DNA of 64,000 bases from Clostridium kluyveri DSM 555 (GTDB lineage: Bacteria; Bacillota; Clostridia; Clostridiales; Clostridiaceae): positions 1,736,001 to 1,800,000 of the forward strand of contig NC_009706.1 in NCBI RefSeq assembly GCF_000016505.1. The letters are read 5' to 3'. Every line of letters starts with the position of its first letter. Position 1 is the first letter of the stretch. The notes beneath the pieces were generated by a model. The model saw nothing but the letters and a program-made list of their open reading frames with translations, was not told where the DNA came from and did no database searches. Shown piece after piece: positions 35,363 to 44,465 of the stretch. The translations under genes were made by a program, and so were the position numbers.

Positions 35363-36523
35363 CTAATCAAAATCTCTCTTTCCAAAGGCATAAGTGCTTA
35401 GTAATATGGTAATTAAAATCCATCCCAAACACACCATCAAAACAAAAAATATGTTTATACTGCTAGTAAGTTGTACAGAAATATCTCCACTCAAGGTGCC
35501 TATGCTATCAATCATATATGGTATGGGCAAAAACTTTACAAATACTCCATACTTAGCCGATACAATATATCTTCCCATAAACCCTAATATATACCATATT
35601 GTTGTTCCCACAATTAGTATAAAGCTTGCAATTGATGAAATAAGTGAATTTTTACAAATAGTTGATATAAAGAGTATTATTGACACAATGGCTGCTGAAA
35701 TAACTATTACAATTAATATTAATTGTACAATTACACTCCAAAGGGGGATTATTTTCCTACTCCCACTCATATACTTCATTTGTGAAGTTATTGAGCTTAA
35801 AATCAATGATTTGTCTAAAACATATCTTGCACCTACATCAAAAGGCAATCTACAATCAGAAAAACCCAAATGAATTCCAGCTTCCACTATAAATATTAAG
35901 GTGCTTATGATTATAGTACTTGTACTTAAAATTATTGAAACAATAAACTTAGATATTATAATCTTTTTTCTTGAAATAGGCTTGGTAATCAAAGCTTTAA
36001 TTGTATTAGGTGAATATTCTCCTGATATCATATCAGATAATAGTACAATAGCAATAAGTAAAAAAATCGGTATAAAGCTCATTAGAATCTCCATAGCTGC
36101 ATACATTCCTTTTGGTATTAACTCATTTTTTTGTATATTGTGTTTTTTTTCGTATTTTAATTGAAGTAATTTGTATTCATTTTTGGGGTTATTTTCTTTT
36201 TCTAATTTTTGAATTTGTTTATCTAATGTTGATTTATCATAGCTATTTATTTGATTTAGCTGTTCTTCCTTGTCCTTTATTTGCTTTTTTGTTCCTAATA
36301 TATCTCTGGAAAAATCCGCTTTTTTTAACTCGCTATCAGCCTTATCTCTGCCGATTTTTTGATTATTAAGAAGAGCTTTATCGTTTTGAATCTGTACCTC
36401 TAAAGTTCTTGTTTTTGAGATACTTATTAATCCAAAAGCTACTGTAATAATAAGAACACCAATAAGCGAAATTTTCTTTTTAATTATAACCCTTTTAAGC
36501 TCTTGCCATATATATTTACTCAT
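35363..36523 (-). CDS. ABC-2 type transporter permease
   Basis: 386 residues. One N-terminal membrane helix (about 15-32), then a long charged coiled-coil-like loop (about 35-135, rich in KKQIKDKEEQLNQI-type heptads), then five to six helices including LLSDMISGEYSPNTIKALITKPISRKKIIISKF, the usual ABC-2 motif. It overlaps the ATPase gene by 8 bases. Together they form an exporter of the bacitracin/lantibiotic-immunity kind. Confidence 0.9.
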   Translation of the reverse strand: MSKYIWQELKRVIIKKKISLIGVLIITVAFGLISISKTRTLEVQIQNDKALLNNQKIGRDKADSELKKADFSRDILGTKKQIKDKEEQLNQINSYDKSTLDKQIQKLEKENNPKNEYKLLQLKYEKKHNIQKNELIPKGMYAAMEILMSFIPIFLLIAIVLLSDMISGEYSPNTIKALITKPISRKKIIISKFIVSIILSTSTIIISTLIFIVEAGIHLGFSDCRLPFDVGARYVLDKSLILSSITSQMKYMSGSRKIIPLWSVIVQLILIVIVISAAIVSIILFISTICKNSLISSIASFILIVGTTIWYILGFMGRYIVSAKYGVFVKFLPIPYMIDSIGTLSGDISVQLTSSINIFFVLMVCLGWILITILLSTYAFGKRDFD

Positions 36524-37445
36524 TGATATTCTCCTCCATCATCTTTATAAATTTATCTTCTAAATTTTGTCTTAATTCAAAGAAACCTTCTATATTTATT
36601 CCAGCATCATGTAATTTCTTCAATACTTCAAAAATGTCATGCAGCTTAGTATTTATTAAAATTGAAATACCCTCATTTTCTACTCTCAATAATTTTACAC
36701 AAGGTATACTTTGAATAATTTTTGATGACTCTTCGGGAGAATTAGTTTTTATGAACATATTTTTTTCACTGCTGATTTTTTTACTATCACTTGCTTTCTG
36801 AGCACTAATAATTTTTCCATCATCTATAAATACAACCTTTGTACATATATTTTCTATTTCACTTAAGATGTGAGAAGATATAAAAATACTTACTCCTTTT
36901 TCTTTAACCAAGGTATTTATGGTATTTTTAAGTTCAAAAACACCTATAGGATCTAACCCATTTGTAGGCTCATCTAATATTAATAATGCTATGTTTCCCA
37001 TTAGTGCTTCTGAAAGTCCCAGCCTTTGTTTCATACCTAGGGAATATTTTTTTACTTTTTCATCAATTTTGATTCCCAAATTTGAAAATTTTATAGCATC
37101 TTCTATTTCATCTTTTGTTACATCCTTAAGCATACTTGATATATAATTTAAGTTTTGTCTTCCTGTCATATACCCATACATTACTGGTGTTTCTACCACT
37201 GCTCCAATATTTCTTAAGGCTTCCTCTCTTTCCGTTTTAAGACTTTTTCCGCAGATTATAACTTCACCTTCATCAGGAAATAACATACTTGTTATAATTT
37301 TAATTAATGTAGTTTTACCTGCACCATTTCTTCCTACAAAACCACATATTTCTCCTTTGTTTATGAAAAAATTAATATCATCTAATACCTTTTTATTTCC
37401 TCGTTTTTTAGAGATATGTTTTACTTCTAAAATCCTATCATCCAT
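36516..37445 (-). CDS. ABC transporter ATP-binding protein (BcrA/drug-export type)
   Basis: 309 residues from the ATG at 37445, with AAAGGTGATTAGG before it. Walker A is GRNGAGKTT (about 38-46), followed by the signature YSLGMKQRLGLSEAL (about 137), Walker B LLILDEPTNGLDP and the switch FISSHILSEIE. A C-terminal extension of about 85 residues is typical of BcrA/CcmA-like drug exporters. It overlaps the permease gene and is likely controlled by the two-component system downstream. Confidence 0.93.
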   Translation of the reverse strand: MDDRILEVKHISKKRGNKKVLDDINFFINKGEICGFVGRNGAGKTTLIKIITSMLFPDEGEVIICGKSLKTEREEALRNIGAVVETPVMYGYMTGRQNLNYISSMLKDVTKDEIEDAIKFSNLGIKIDEKVKKYSLGMKQRLGLSEALMGNIALLILDEPTNGLDPIGVFELKNTINTLVKEKGVSIFISSHILSEIENICTKVVFIDDGKIISAQKASDSKKISSEKNMFIKTNSPEESSKIIQSIPCVKLLRVENEGISILINTKLHDIFEVLKKLHDAGINIEGFFELRQNLEDKFIKMMEENINE

Positions 37446-37596
37446 CCTAATCACCTTTTAAATATTTATTTCATATTTATTATAAAATACAAAAATATAC
37501 TAAAAGTATAATAAAAATAAAGAAAAAATAAATTTATTTTATCAAGTGATTCTTAACTACCAGATAAAAAATTAAATATTTCATTGTAAAATGGCT

Positions 37597-38175
37597 TTAT
37601 TCTTCTGAAAGTAATTCACTCCTTCCTTGTGCCTTTAACCATTCCTTGGAATTTGATTTTATTTGTGTTTTTAATCCTAAGTCACGACCCGTATCCTCCA
37701 TAGCTTTCTCTGCATATTTACGTGGAAACATCTTTTTTATAGATGGTCCATATTCAGTTCCATCCTTAGACTGTTCAAATCTAACAACAGTAAATTTATC
37801 TTTATCTTTTCTTAACACAATAAGTGCTGGATTTGACCCTCCACATGAAAAACCAAATTTTCCGTTAGCAAATGCATATCCTTCAACTAGGGTATAAATA
37901 TAAACATTTATTAATCCATCTTTCTGTTCAATTGAGTATGATTTATGTGCTTCAAAAACCTTATCAGCATTAGTTAATATATGAGAATAGTAATTCTCAA
38001 TATAATCTGATATCGTTTCATTTATAACCCTTTCAGATTTAGTTTCAATATTTTTATTATCAAATACAATACCAACATTTTTATTATTAGTTATTCTTAA
38101 ATTGATATACCAAATGCCAATAATAAATATTAAAGAAAAAATTATTAAAATAAAACCCTTAAAATACTTTTTCAA
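37597..38175 (-). CDS. Membrane-anchored extracellular protein of unknown function
   Basis: 192 residues from TTG at 38175 (GAGGATGAGG just before it; a start at 38193 is possible). One N-terminal membrane helix (FILIIFSLIFIIGIWYI) is followed by an extracellular domain with VEGYAFANGKFGFSCGGSNPALIVL and FTVVRFEQSKDGTEYGPSIKKMFP. I do not recognise the family. Its end is near a 15-base sequence also found at 10,157. Confidence 0.6.
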   Translation of the reverse strand: MKKYFKGFILIIFSLIFIIGIWYINLRITNNKNVGIVFDNKNIETKSERVINETISDYIENYYSHILTNADKVFEAHKSYSIEQKDGLINVYIYTLVEGYAFANGKFGFSCGGSNPALIVLRKDKDKFTVVRFEQSKDGTEYGPSIKKMFPRKYAEKAMEDTGRDLGLKTQIKSNSKEWLKAQGRSELLSEE

Positions 38176-38310
38176 CTTTACCTCATCCTCCAATTCTTTC
38201 TATAGTCAAATTATAATCTTCGGAAGTTACTATTTTATGGGTAATTATACCAAAATTTTTATATGAGTAATTATTATATTGAACGTTATATTATCAGCTT
38301 TTTAAAAGTA

Positions 38311-39669
38311 TTAAACTAATACTTTTAACTGATTCATTTTTTTTATTTCGCCGTATATAAAAATTAAAGATATCATTGCAGTAAAAAAATCAGATAATGG
38401 AACAGATACAAAAACACCAGTGACTTTAAGAAATATTGGGATGATTAACATTAATGGTATTAAAAATAAAAATGGTTTCATTATTGATAAAAATAATGCA
38501 GGCTTAGGTTTGCCAATATACTGAAAAAAACTTGCAGCAATTACTTGAACACCTACTAAAGGACTCATAAGTATCAGTACTCTTAAAATAGGAACCGTCA
38601 ATGCTATTAATTCATTATTAGATGTAAAAACACCCGCTATTTTATTTGTAAAACTAATAATTATAACTAAAAATCCCAATGAAATTACAACTGATGTTAA
38701 AATTCCAAGCTTTAAGCTTTGTTTTACTCTATTGAATTTTTTAGCACCATAATTAAATCCTATAATAGGCTGAAGAGCTTGTCTAATTCCATACATAGAA
38801 ACGGTAATAAACCCGAATATACGATTATATATACCAATTGCAGAAATATATAAGTCAGATCCTCCATAAATTCTTATTGAATTATTTAATACTATGGCTA
38901 CAATTCCATAAGCCAGTTGAGTCATAAACGTGGATACTCCTAAGGAAATGGCTTCCTTTAATAACTTTATATTAATTACTAAATTTTTAACTTTTACTCC
39001 TAAAATTTTACTATTAAAACAGATGTATACCAATAAAAATATGAAACATATTATTTGGGAAATGTCTGTAGCAATGGCAGCTCCTTTTATCCCATATTTA
39101 AGTCTTGTAACTAATATGTAATCTAACGGAATATTAATTACAGGTCCTATTATCATGCTTATCATAGCAATATTAGCATGTCCTTCTGATTGTATGATGC
39201 TATTGGAAACAATACTAAAAACGAAAAAAACACTGCAATATAAAGTAATTTTAAAGAATGTTACAGCATAGGGTAGTATAGTTTCCAAGGAACCAAAAAT
39301 ATACAATATAGGTCTGATGAAAGCCAGTCCTATAACCATAATTAAAATTCCTAATAGAACAGAGGATGTTAATGCAGTACCCACAGCCTTTTCTGCTCTT
39401 AGTTTATTTCCGGCTCCAAGACTTCTGGAAATTATAGAAGCAATTCCAACTCCGATCATTTGAGAAAGAGCCAGTATTATTTGTTGAATAGGAAAGACTA
39501 TAGTTAATGCTGCAATTCCTAAGCTACCATTAGCCTGATTACCTATAAAAATTGCATCAATAAGATTATATAATACATTAGCTAAAAATACACTTATGGC
39601 AGGAAGAGAAAACTTAAAGAGTAACGTTTTGATATTACCTTCCAAAATAAAATTTTCAAGTTCAGTCAT
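38311..39669 (-). CDS. MATE-family multidrug/metabolite efflux protein
   Basis: 452 residues from the ATG at 39669, chosen for TTGGAGG before it. About twelve membrane helices in two similar halves: FKFSLPAISVFLANVLYNLIDAIFIGN at the start, SRSLGAGNKLRAEKAVGTAL, and in the second half GIRQALQPIIGFNYGAKKFNRVKQ and the matching helices. This is the standard MATE fold, an ion-driven exporter of cationic drugs. Substrate not predictable. Confidence 0.93.
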   Translation of the reverse strand: MTELENFILEGNIKTLLFKFSLPAISVFLANVLYNLIDAIFIGNQANGSLGIAALTIVFPIQQIILALSQMIGVGIASIISRSLGAGNKLRAEKAVGTALTSSVLLGILIMVIGLAFIRPILYIFGSLETILPYAVTFFKITLYCSVFFVFSIVSNSIIQSEGHANIAMISMIIGPVINIPLDYILVTRLKYGIKGAAIATDISQIICFIFLLVYICFNSKILGVKVKNLVINIKLLKEAISLGVSTFMTQLAYGIVAIVLNNSIRIYGGSDLYISAIGIYNRIFGFITVSMYGIRQALQPIIGFNYGAKKFNRVKQSLKLGILTSVVISLGFLVIIISFTNKIAGVFTSNNELIALTVPILRVLILMSPLVGVQVIAASFFQYIGKPKPALFLSIMKPFLFLIPLMLIIPIFLKVTGVFVSVPLSDFFTAMISLIFIYGEIKKMNQLKVLV

Positions 39670-40242
39670 ATTATTACCTCCAAAAAATTTATACCTGTTA
39701 TACTCACTTAATGAAATACTACTCCCTCTAAATATCATTATTCATAAAAAATACCCCTTTTCTAAATCTAATAAGATTACATTAAAAAAATGCAACAATT
39801 TATACATATCTTAATATTCTGTATTATCACAATTTATATTTTATATCTACATTTATTTTACTGCTATATCAGTAATGATGATATTATCCTATATCAATGC
39901 CTATATGTTAGAATTATTTCGTCCAATTTAATATACACAAAAACTTTATTTTAGGCTAAAATTGACGATATTAGATGATCTTACCTAATTTTGAATATAC
40001 TCAAATTTATATATAACAAAACTAACAAACTTAAAATATCTCTAAATCACTTCAAATACCTATATTATACTAATATAGATAAAGACAATTATACTTTAAG
40101 CAAAAAAGAGATTAAAGATAAATCCATCTAATACTGTTATAATATATATAAAATTGTAAATTCTAATTAACCTATTTTTATATATTAATCTGCAAGTAAA
40201 AATAGTTTATCTTTTGTTAAGTTGTAAGTGAGGAGAATATTT
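39670..40242. other. Long AT-rich non-coding gap
   Basis: 573 bases between divergent genes, more than 75% A+T by eye. I see no protein, tRNA or convincing repeat. A short palindrome (CTATATTATACTAATATAG near 40,060) may be regulatory. The plus-strand ribosome site AGTGAGGAG at its end serves the next gene. Confidence 0.5.
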
Positions 40243-40908
40243 ATGGATAGAAAAATAACATTTTATGTAACTAGACATGGTGAAACTATGTATAATATAT
40301 TGAACAAAGTACAGGGATGGTCTGATACGCCATTAACCCCAAGAGGGATTAAAATAGCAAGACTTTTAGGGAAAGGCCTAAAAGACATAGATTTTGTGGC
40401 GGCCTATTCTAGCGATAGTGGACGAGCAGTTGAAACAGCTGAGATTATTCTTAATGAGAGCGGAAATAAGCAGATTAAATTATATCGTGACAAACGATTA
40501 AGAGAATGGGGATTTGGAAGTCTATAAGGAGAATCTAACAAAAACTTTTTGAATATTATACTTCAAGAAATACCTGATGTTAGTATAGCATAACTTAATT
40601 ATAATTTACCACAGATTTCTAAAGTGGTTGTTCGCTCTGACACTATTGCATGGGCAGAAGATTTTTATACAATTGAAACCAGATTGAAATCTATTTTTAA
40701 AACCATGGCAGATACAATTTCACCAGGTGGTGGAGGAGATATTTTAATTGTGACACATGCTTTTACAATTAAAACATTAATTTTTATATTTGCAAAGCAT
40801 CGCTTAAATGAAGTAACAAATATAGAAAATGCAAGCATAACAAAAATAGTATATGAAAATGGAAATTTTTACATTAGTGATATTAACAACACTCAGTACA
40901 TTGGATAA
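40243..40908 (+). pseudogene. Histidine phosphatase (phosphoglycerate-mutase-like) gene with two in-frame stops
   Basis: One reading frame runs from an ATG with a good GAGGAG site to TAA 40906-40908 (221 codons), but it is broken by TAA at 40525-40527 and 40591-40593. The N-terminal part has the catalytic TRHGETMYN (His near residue 10), GWSDTPLTPRG and SSDSGRAVETAEI; the C-terminal part has ILIVTHAFTIKTLI with the second catalytic histidine. The first stop replaces the Glu of the family motif FGSxEG, and both stops would be explained by GAA to TAA changes. The two halves separately are unlikely to work, so this is a recent pseudogene unless the sequence is wrong. Confidence 0.85.
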
Positions 40909-41069
40909 ATAACCTTTGTCCTCAAGTAATTTTATATAAATTTCTCATGAAAGTTGTTCTATGACCTTTGCAATATGCTTATACTGGCTCTGCAACTATT
41001 CGTTGAAAATATTGGAGACACCAGATAGCAAATCAGAATTATATCTGGTACCAAAAAGGCTCCTTGTAG

Positions 41070-41107
41070 GTTCAGGTGGAGTTTTCTATAGAAAACTCCA
41101 CCTGAAC
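41070..41107. repeat. Perfect 38-base palindrome, repeat copy 2 (likely bidirectional terminator)
   Basis: GTTCAGGTGGAGTTTTCTA is followed directly by its exact reverse complement. It lies between convergent genes ending at 40908 and 41187. The arm resembles the hairpins at 1449, 46244 and 48980. A relative of the second repeat motif (TCTCCCACTTTGAAGAAGATG) follows at about 41,147. Confidence 0.8.
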
Positions 41108-41186
41108 TTCAGAAGAACTTATCCAGACGCATTGCAGTGCTTATCTCCCACTTTGAAGAAGATGTTAGTATTAGCAAGCGTTCGGA

Positions 41187-43211
41187 TTAAAACTCCATAG
41201 CTAAGTCGCATGCCTGACGAATTGCAGTGAGAACATTGCCAATGCCCCCAGAATCTCCTATATTACGTACAGAAATGTTTCTAGCTGAAAGTGTATCAAA
41301 CAGAGATGTATTAGGCTTTGAACCCACTGCTAGTACAATTGTGTCACAGGGAAGTTCCGCCTTAATCACTTCTTTACTTTTTGGATTAGTAGATTCTATA
41401 AAAACTTCCTTATTGGTCACTTCTGCTATTTTAGAGAAAGAATATTGTTTTACGCCCAGCCGTTTAAGGTCTTTTATTACAGGCCAGCCGCAGCCAGGAT
41501 CAAATCCAGTACCAATTTTTGCAATATCTACAATAGCTATATTACGACGGGATGTATTTAACATCATCTTTATTTTCTCACTACTTTCAGATTTTTGAGA
41601 TTCCATAAAATAAAGTTGTTCCTCAGAGAGAGCGGCTTCATGAGCCAAATACGCTGCTGTTTCACAGCCAACAGAACTGCCGCCAACCACTACTATATTA
41701 CGACCAGCCATATCTTTACCTTCAAGAATGTCAGAAGAGGTAACTATAGGAATATTGCCATCTCCAGGTAAACTAATGGAAGAAGGAATACTTCCAGTTG
41801 CCACTATTACCTCATGAAAATTTCCTTTCTCAATTTCTTCAATAGTAGCTTCCTTGTTAAGCACCACCTTTACACCTATTTTCTTCAACATAGCGTTAAA
41901 ATAATGCACCAAATTTTGAAATTCCCCTTTTGATGGAGGAGTGCTTGCCAGATGTAATTGCCCCCCAATAGTATCCTTCATTTCCCAAACAGTAACTTTA
42001 TGACCTCTTTCTGCTGCTCTTATTGCAAGTTCACAGCCAGCAGGACCTGCACCTATAACCAGAATATTTTTAGACGGCTTAGGTTTGGTATCCTGAAGAA
42101 GGAATTCTCTGCCGGCATATCCATTTACAAGACATTCCACAGGTTTGTCAAAAAACAAACGCCCAAGGCAGCCCTGATTACATGCGGTACAGCGGCGAAT
42201 CTCATCTACTCTACCTTCTTTTACTTTAATTGGCCAATCCGGGTCAGCTATAAGCGTACGTCCCACACCGATCAAATCTGCCTGACATAAAGCTAGAGTA
42301 CGCTCTGCCACAACAGGGTTATTAAATCGATTTGAAGCCATAACAGGAACACTAACTGCATCTTTTACCCCCTGTGCCAGGTACGCATAGCCTCCTTGTG
42401 GAACATCTCCTGGCAATTGAGGAATGGTGGTTTCATGCCAGCCTCCGGTTACATTTATCATGTCAATGCCAGCCTTATCTAACATTTTACAAAAGGCCAC
42501 ACAGTCTTCATTTGTATTGCCGCCCTTAATGAAATCATTTCCAGAAACACGCATAAAGATAGGATAATCATCTCCCACTGCTATGCGCAGAGCTGATAGT
42601 ACTTCCAGTGGAAAACGACAGCGATTTTCAAAACTTCCCCCATATTCATCTTCACGCAAATTAGTAACAGGTGATAAAAACTGGCTAATCAAGTAGCCTG
42701 CAGAACCTACGATTTCCACTGCATCAAAACCTGCTTTTTTCGCCCGCAGTCCAGCATCAGCCCAGTGTTTTATAACCAGTGTGATTTCATCCTTTGTCAT
42801 AGCTCTTGGTGTTTCACCTGTGTAACGAGAATAAACAGCTGAAGGAGCAAGTGCAGCATCATCTCCGGTAATATATTTGGTTCTCCCATATCTGCCGGTA
42901 TGCATAAGCTGCACTGCTACTTTAGCACCACGTTTATGCATACCATCTGTAAACTCCTTGTATCCCAAAATATAATCATCACTTTCAAGGCTCATGATAT
43001 CGGAATATCCCCGGTAATTGTCAATAACGCATCCCCCTACAATAATTAACCCTGCACCACCCTCTGCACGCTTCCAATAATATTCATTAAATCTGGCGGT
43101 AGCAAATCCATCAGGAGTATAACCGTGATGCATTGCCGGCATTACAAGACGATTTTTTAAAATAAGACCATTTATAGTAATGGGCTCAAACAAATTTCTA
43201 AAATTCATCAT
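41187..43211 (-). CDS. Old-yellow-enzyme/enoate-reductase-type flavoprotein with 4Fe-4S cluster
   Basis: 674 residues, the full length of the 2-enoate reductase / 2,4-dienoyl-CoA reductase / BaiCD-BaiH group. The FMN-binding TIM barrel (about 1-340) has LKNRLVMPAMHHGY, VQLMHTGRYG and the LISQFLSP loop. A cluster motif CTACNQGCLGRLFF...C (about 345-368) binds 4Fe-4S. The FAD/NAD part has VIGAGPAGCELAIRAAERGH (about 390) and VVVGGSSVGCETAAYLA (about 510), and ends with IGDSGGIGNVLTAIRQACDLA. It reduces a C=C bond of an unsaturated acid or related substrate with NADH, probably in amino-acid or cinnamate-type fermentation. GGAGGAAAG precedes the ATG. Confidence 0.9.
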   Translation of the reverse strand: MMNFRNLFEPITINGLILKNRLVMPAMHHGYTPDGFATARFNEYYWKRAEGGAGLIIVGGCVIDNYRGYSDIMSLESDDYILGYKEFTDGMHKRGAKVAVQLMHTGRYGRTKYITGDDAALAPSAVYSRYTGETPRAMTKDEITLVIKHWADAGLRAKKAGFDAVEIVGSAGYLISQFLSPVTNLREDEYGGSFENRCRFPLEVLSALRIAVGDDYPIFMRVSGNDFIKGGNTNEDCVAFCKMLDKAGIDMINVTGGWHETTIPQLPGDVPQGGYAYLAQGVKDAVSVPVMASNRFNNPVVAERTLALCQADLIGVGRTLIADPDWPIKVKEGRVDEIRRCTACNQGCLGRLFFDKPVECLVNGYAGREFLLQDTKPKPSKNILVIGAGPAGCELAIRAAERGHKVTVWEMKDTIGGQLHLASTPPSKGEFQNLVHYFNAMLKKIGVKVVLNKEATIEEIEKGNFHEVIVATGSIPSSISLPGDGNIPIVTSSDILEGKDMAGRNIVVVGGSSVGCETAAYLAHEAALSEEQLYFMESQKSESSEKIKMMLNTSRRNIAIVDIAKIGTGFDPGCGWPVIKDLKRLGVKQYSFSKIAEVTNKEVFIESTNPKSKEVIKAELPCDTIVLAVGSKPNTSLFDTLSARNISVRNIGDSGGIGNVLTAIRQACDLAMEF

Positions 43212-43235
43212 ATTACTTTCCTCCTTGAATATAAT

Positions 43236-43661
43236 TTAAAATTTTATCCTCCAATAGCTTTCCATCTCAAATACAGTTACATCATTATTCTTTGATGCCA
43301 AAAATTCTGCAGTTTCAAGACCTGTCATTCCAGAACCTATTACTGCTGCTTTTTTATTATAAATTTCTGTTTTCCCTGATAATACATCCACAATAGTAAA
43401 TACATTTTTTCCATGAATACCATTTATGGACTCAGGAATTATAGGACTTGAGCCTTCTGCCACAAATACAGCATAAGGACTTAAAAATTGATTGATCAAA
43501 TATCCATGAGCACCGTGTATTTCAACCCCATCAATACCCGCTGCTTTAACTCTACAGGCAGCATTTATAAAATCCTGTACTAATCCTTCTGCTTCTTTTG
43601 TAGTCATTTCCCTTGTTTCCTGGTGTACCACATTACATTGAGTTCTACTTGGTGCCATCAT
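43236..43661 (-). pseudogene. Internally deleted enoate-reductase-type gene
   Basis: 141 residues. The first half is barrel sequence (MAPSRTQCNVVHQETREMT, DGVEIHGAHGYLINQFLSPY), which joins abruptly to C-terminal FAD-domain sequence (EGSSPIIPESINGIHGKNVFT, KKAAVIGSGMTGLETAEFLA). Around 300 residues, including the rest of the barrel and the iron-sulfur motif, are missing, and the end is cut after VFEMESYW. It stands directly upstream of the intact paralogue, separated by 24 bases. A non-functional remnant of a second, different enzyme of this family. Confidence 0.85.
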
Positions 43662-43802
43662 TGACTTGTTACCGATTTCAGCTAACTCATGCTACTATTA
43701 TAACAGTAATTTTTGATTTATCAATTATGCACTTTTTTGTAATATACTATCCAAAAAGAAAGTTAGTATAAATTAAATCAATTTGAAAGAAACTTAATAA
43801 GC

Positions 43803-43893
43803 AAAAAAAAACAAAAGAAGGTCTCGCTGCAGCAATATCACTCGGCAGAAAACCAAAACTTGACGATAATAAAATCTTGAAATTACTTTTATT
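43803..43893 (+). pseudogene. Possible serine-recombinase (resolvase) fragment
   Basis: A plus-strand frame gives KEGLAAAISLGRKPKLDDNKI, which resembles the linker between the catalytic and DNA-binding parts of resolvase/invertase proteins. Only about 25 residues are alike and no other part is present. It may mark a past mobile element beside the deleted reductase gene. Confidence 0.35.
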
Positions 43894-44385
43894 TTACTCA
43901 ATTATCATTTCCATAAAGCCAACTGTAAATGGTAAAAAATCAAATTTTTTAGTACCTTTATGTATAAAACCATTTTTCTGATACCATTGTTTTAAAATAG
44001 TATTTTCCTCAATAATACCAATACTTATAATTTTTCCATTTAACCTCTTAACCTTAATTTTTGCAAACACTAACAATTTTTCTCCATATCCATAACGTCT
44101 ATATTCCGGCAGGACAGTAATTTTTTCTAATTCATATTTTTCTTCACTCTTCTTTTCTAACTGCATAAATCCAACAATTTTATCATCAACATTTATTGAA
44201 TACATGAAATTGCCTCTGTTTTTATCAGAAACCAATCTACTCATTTTGATAAAAGCGCCATTAGTGGCGCAATTTTCAATAGTTAATCCAAAATCTTTTG
44301 CCACTGTCCCAAATCCTTGTCTTATAACTTCTGCACACTCTTCTAATTCATTTAATGATACTTCTTTAATAACATATTCTTTCAT
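43894..44385 (-). CDS. GNAT-family N-acetyltransferase
   Basis: 163 residues from the ATG at 44385 (GAGGG before it). The acetyl-CoA motif is LEKITVLPEYRRYGYGEKLLVFAKI (about residues 88-112), preceded by the MQLEKK strand and followed by ISIGIIEENTILKQWYQKNGFIHKGTK, the usual second half. Substrate unknown; single-gene transcription unit. Confidence 0.88.
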   Translation of the reverse strand: MKEYVIKEVSLNELEECAEVIRQGFGTVAKDFGLTIENCATNGAFIKMSRLVSDKNRGNFMYSINVDDKIVGFMQLEKKSEEKYELEKITVLPEYRRYGYGEKLLVFAKIKVKRLNGKIISIGIIEENTILKQWYQKNGFIHKGTKKFDFLPFTVGFMEMIIE

Positions 44386-44420
44386 ACTCAATCCCTCAAT
44401 TTCAAATAATTTATTATAAA

Positions 44421-44460
44421 GGCCTGTTTCAAAATGTAAAAACTCATTTTGAAACAGACC
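44421..44460 (-). terminator. Intrinsic terminator of the ABC-F gene
   Basis: GGTCTGTTTCAAAATG (minus strand, 44460-44445) pairs with its near-complement at 44436-44421 (16-base stem with one mismatch, 8-base loop), 5 bases after the ABC-F stop. A T-rich run follows on the minus strand. Confidence 0.8.
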
Positions 44461-44465
44461 ATCTA

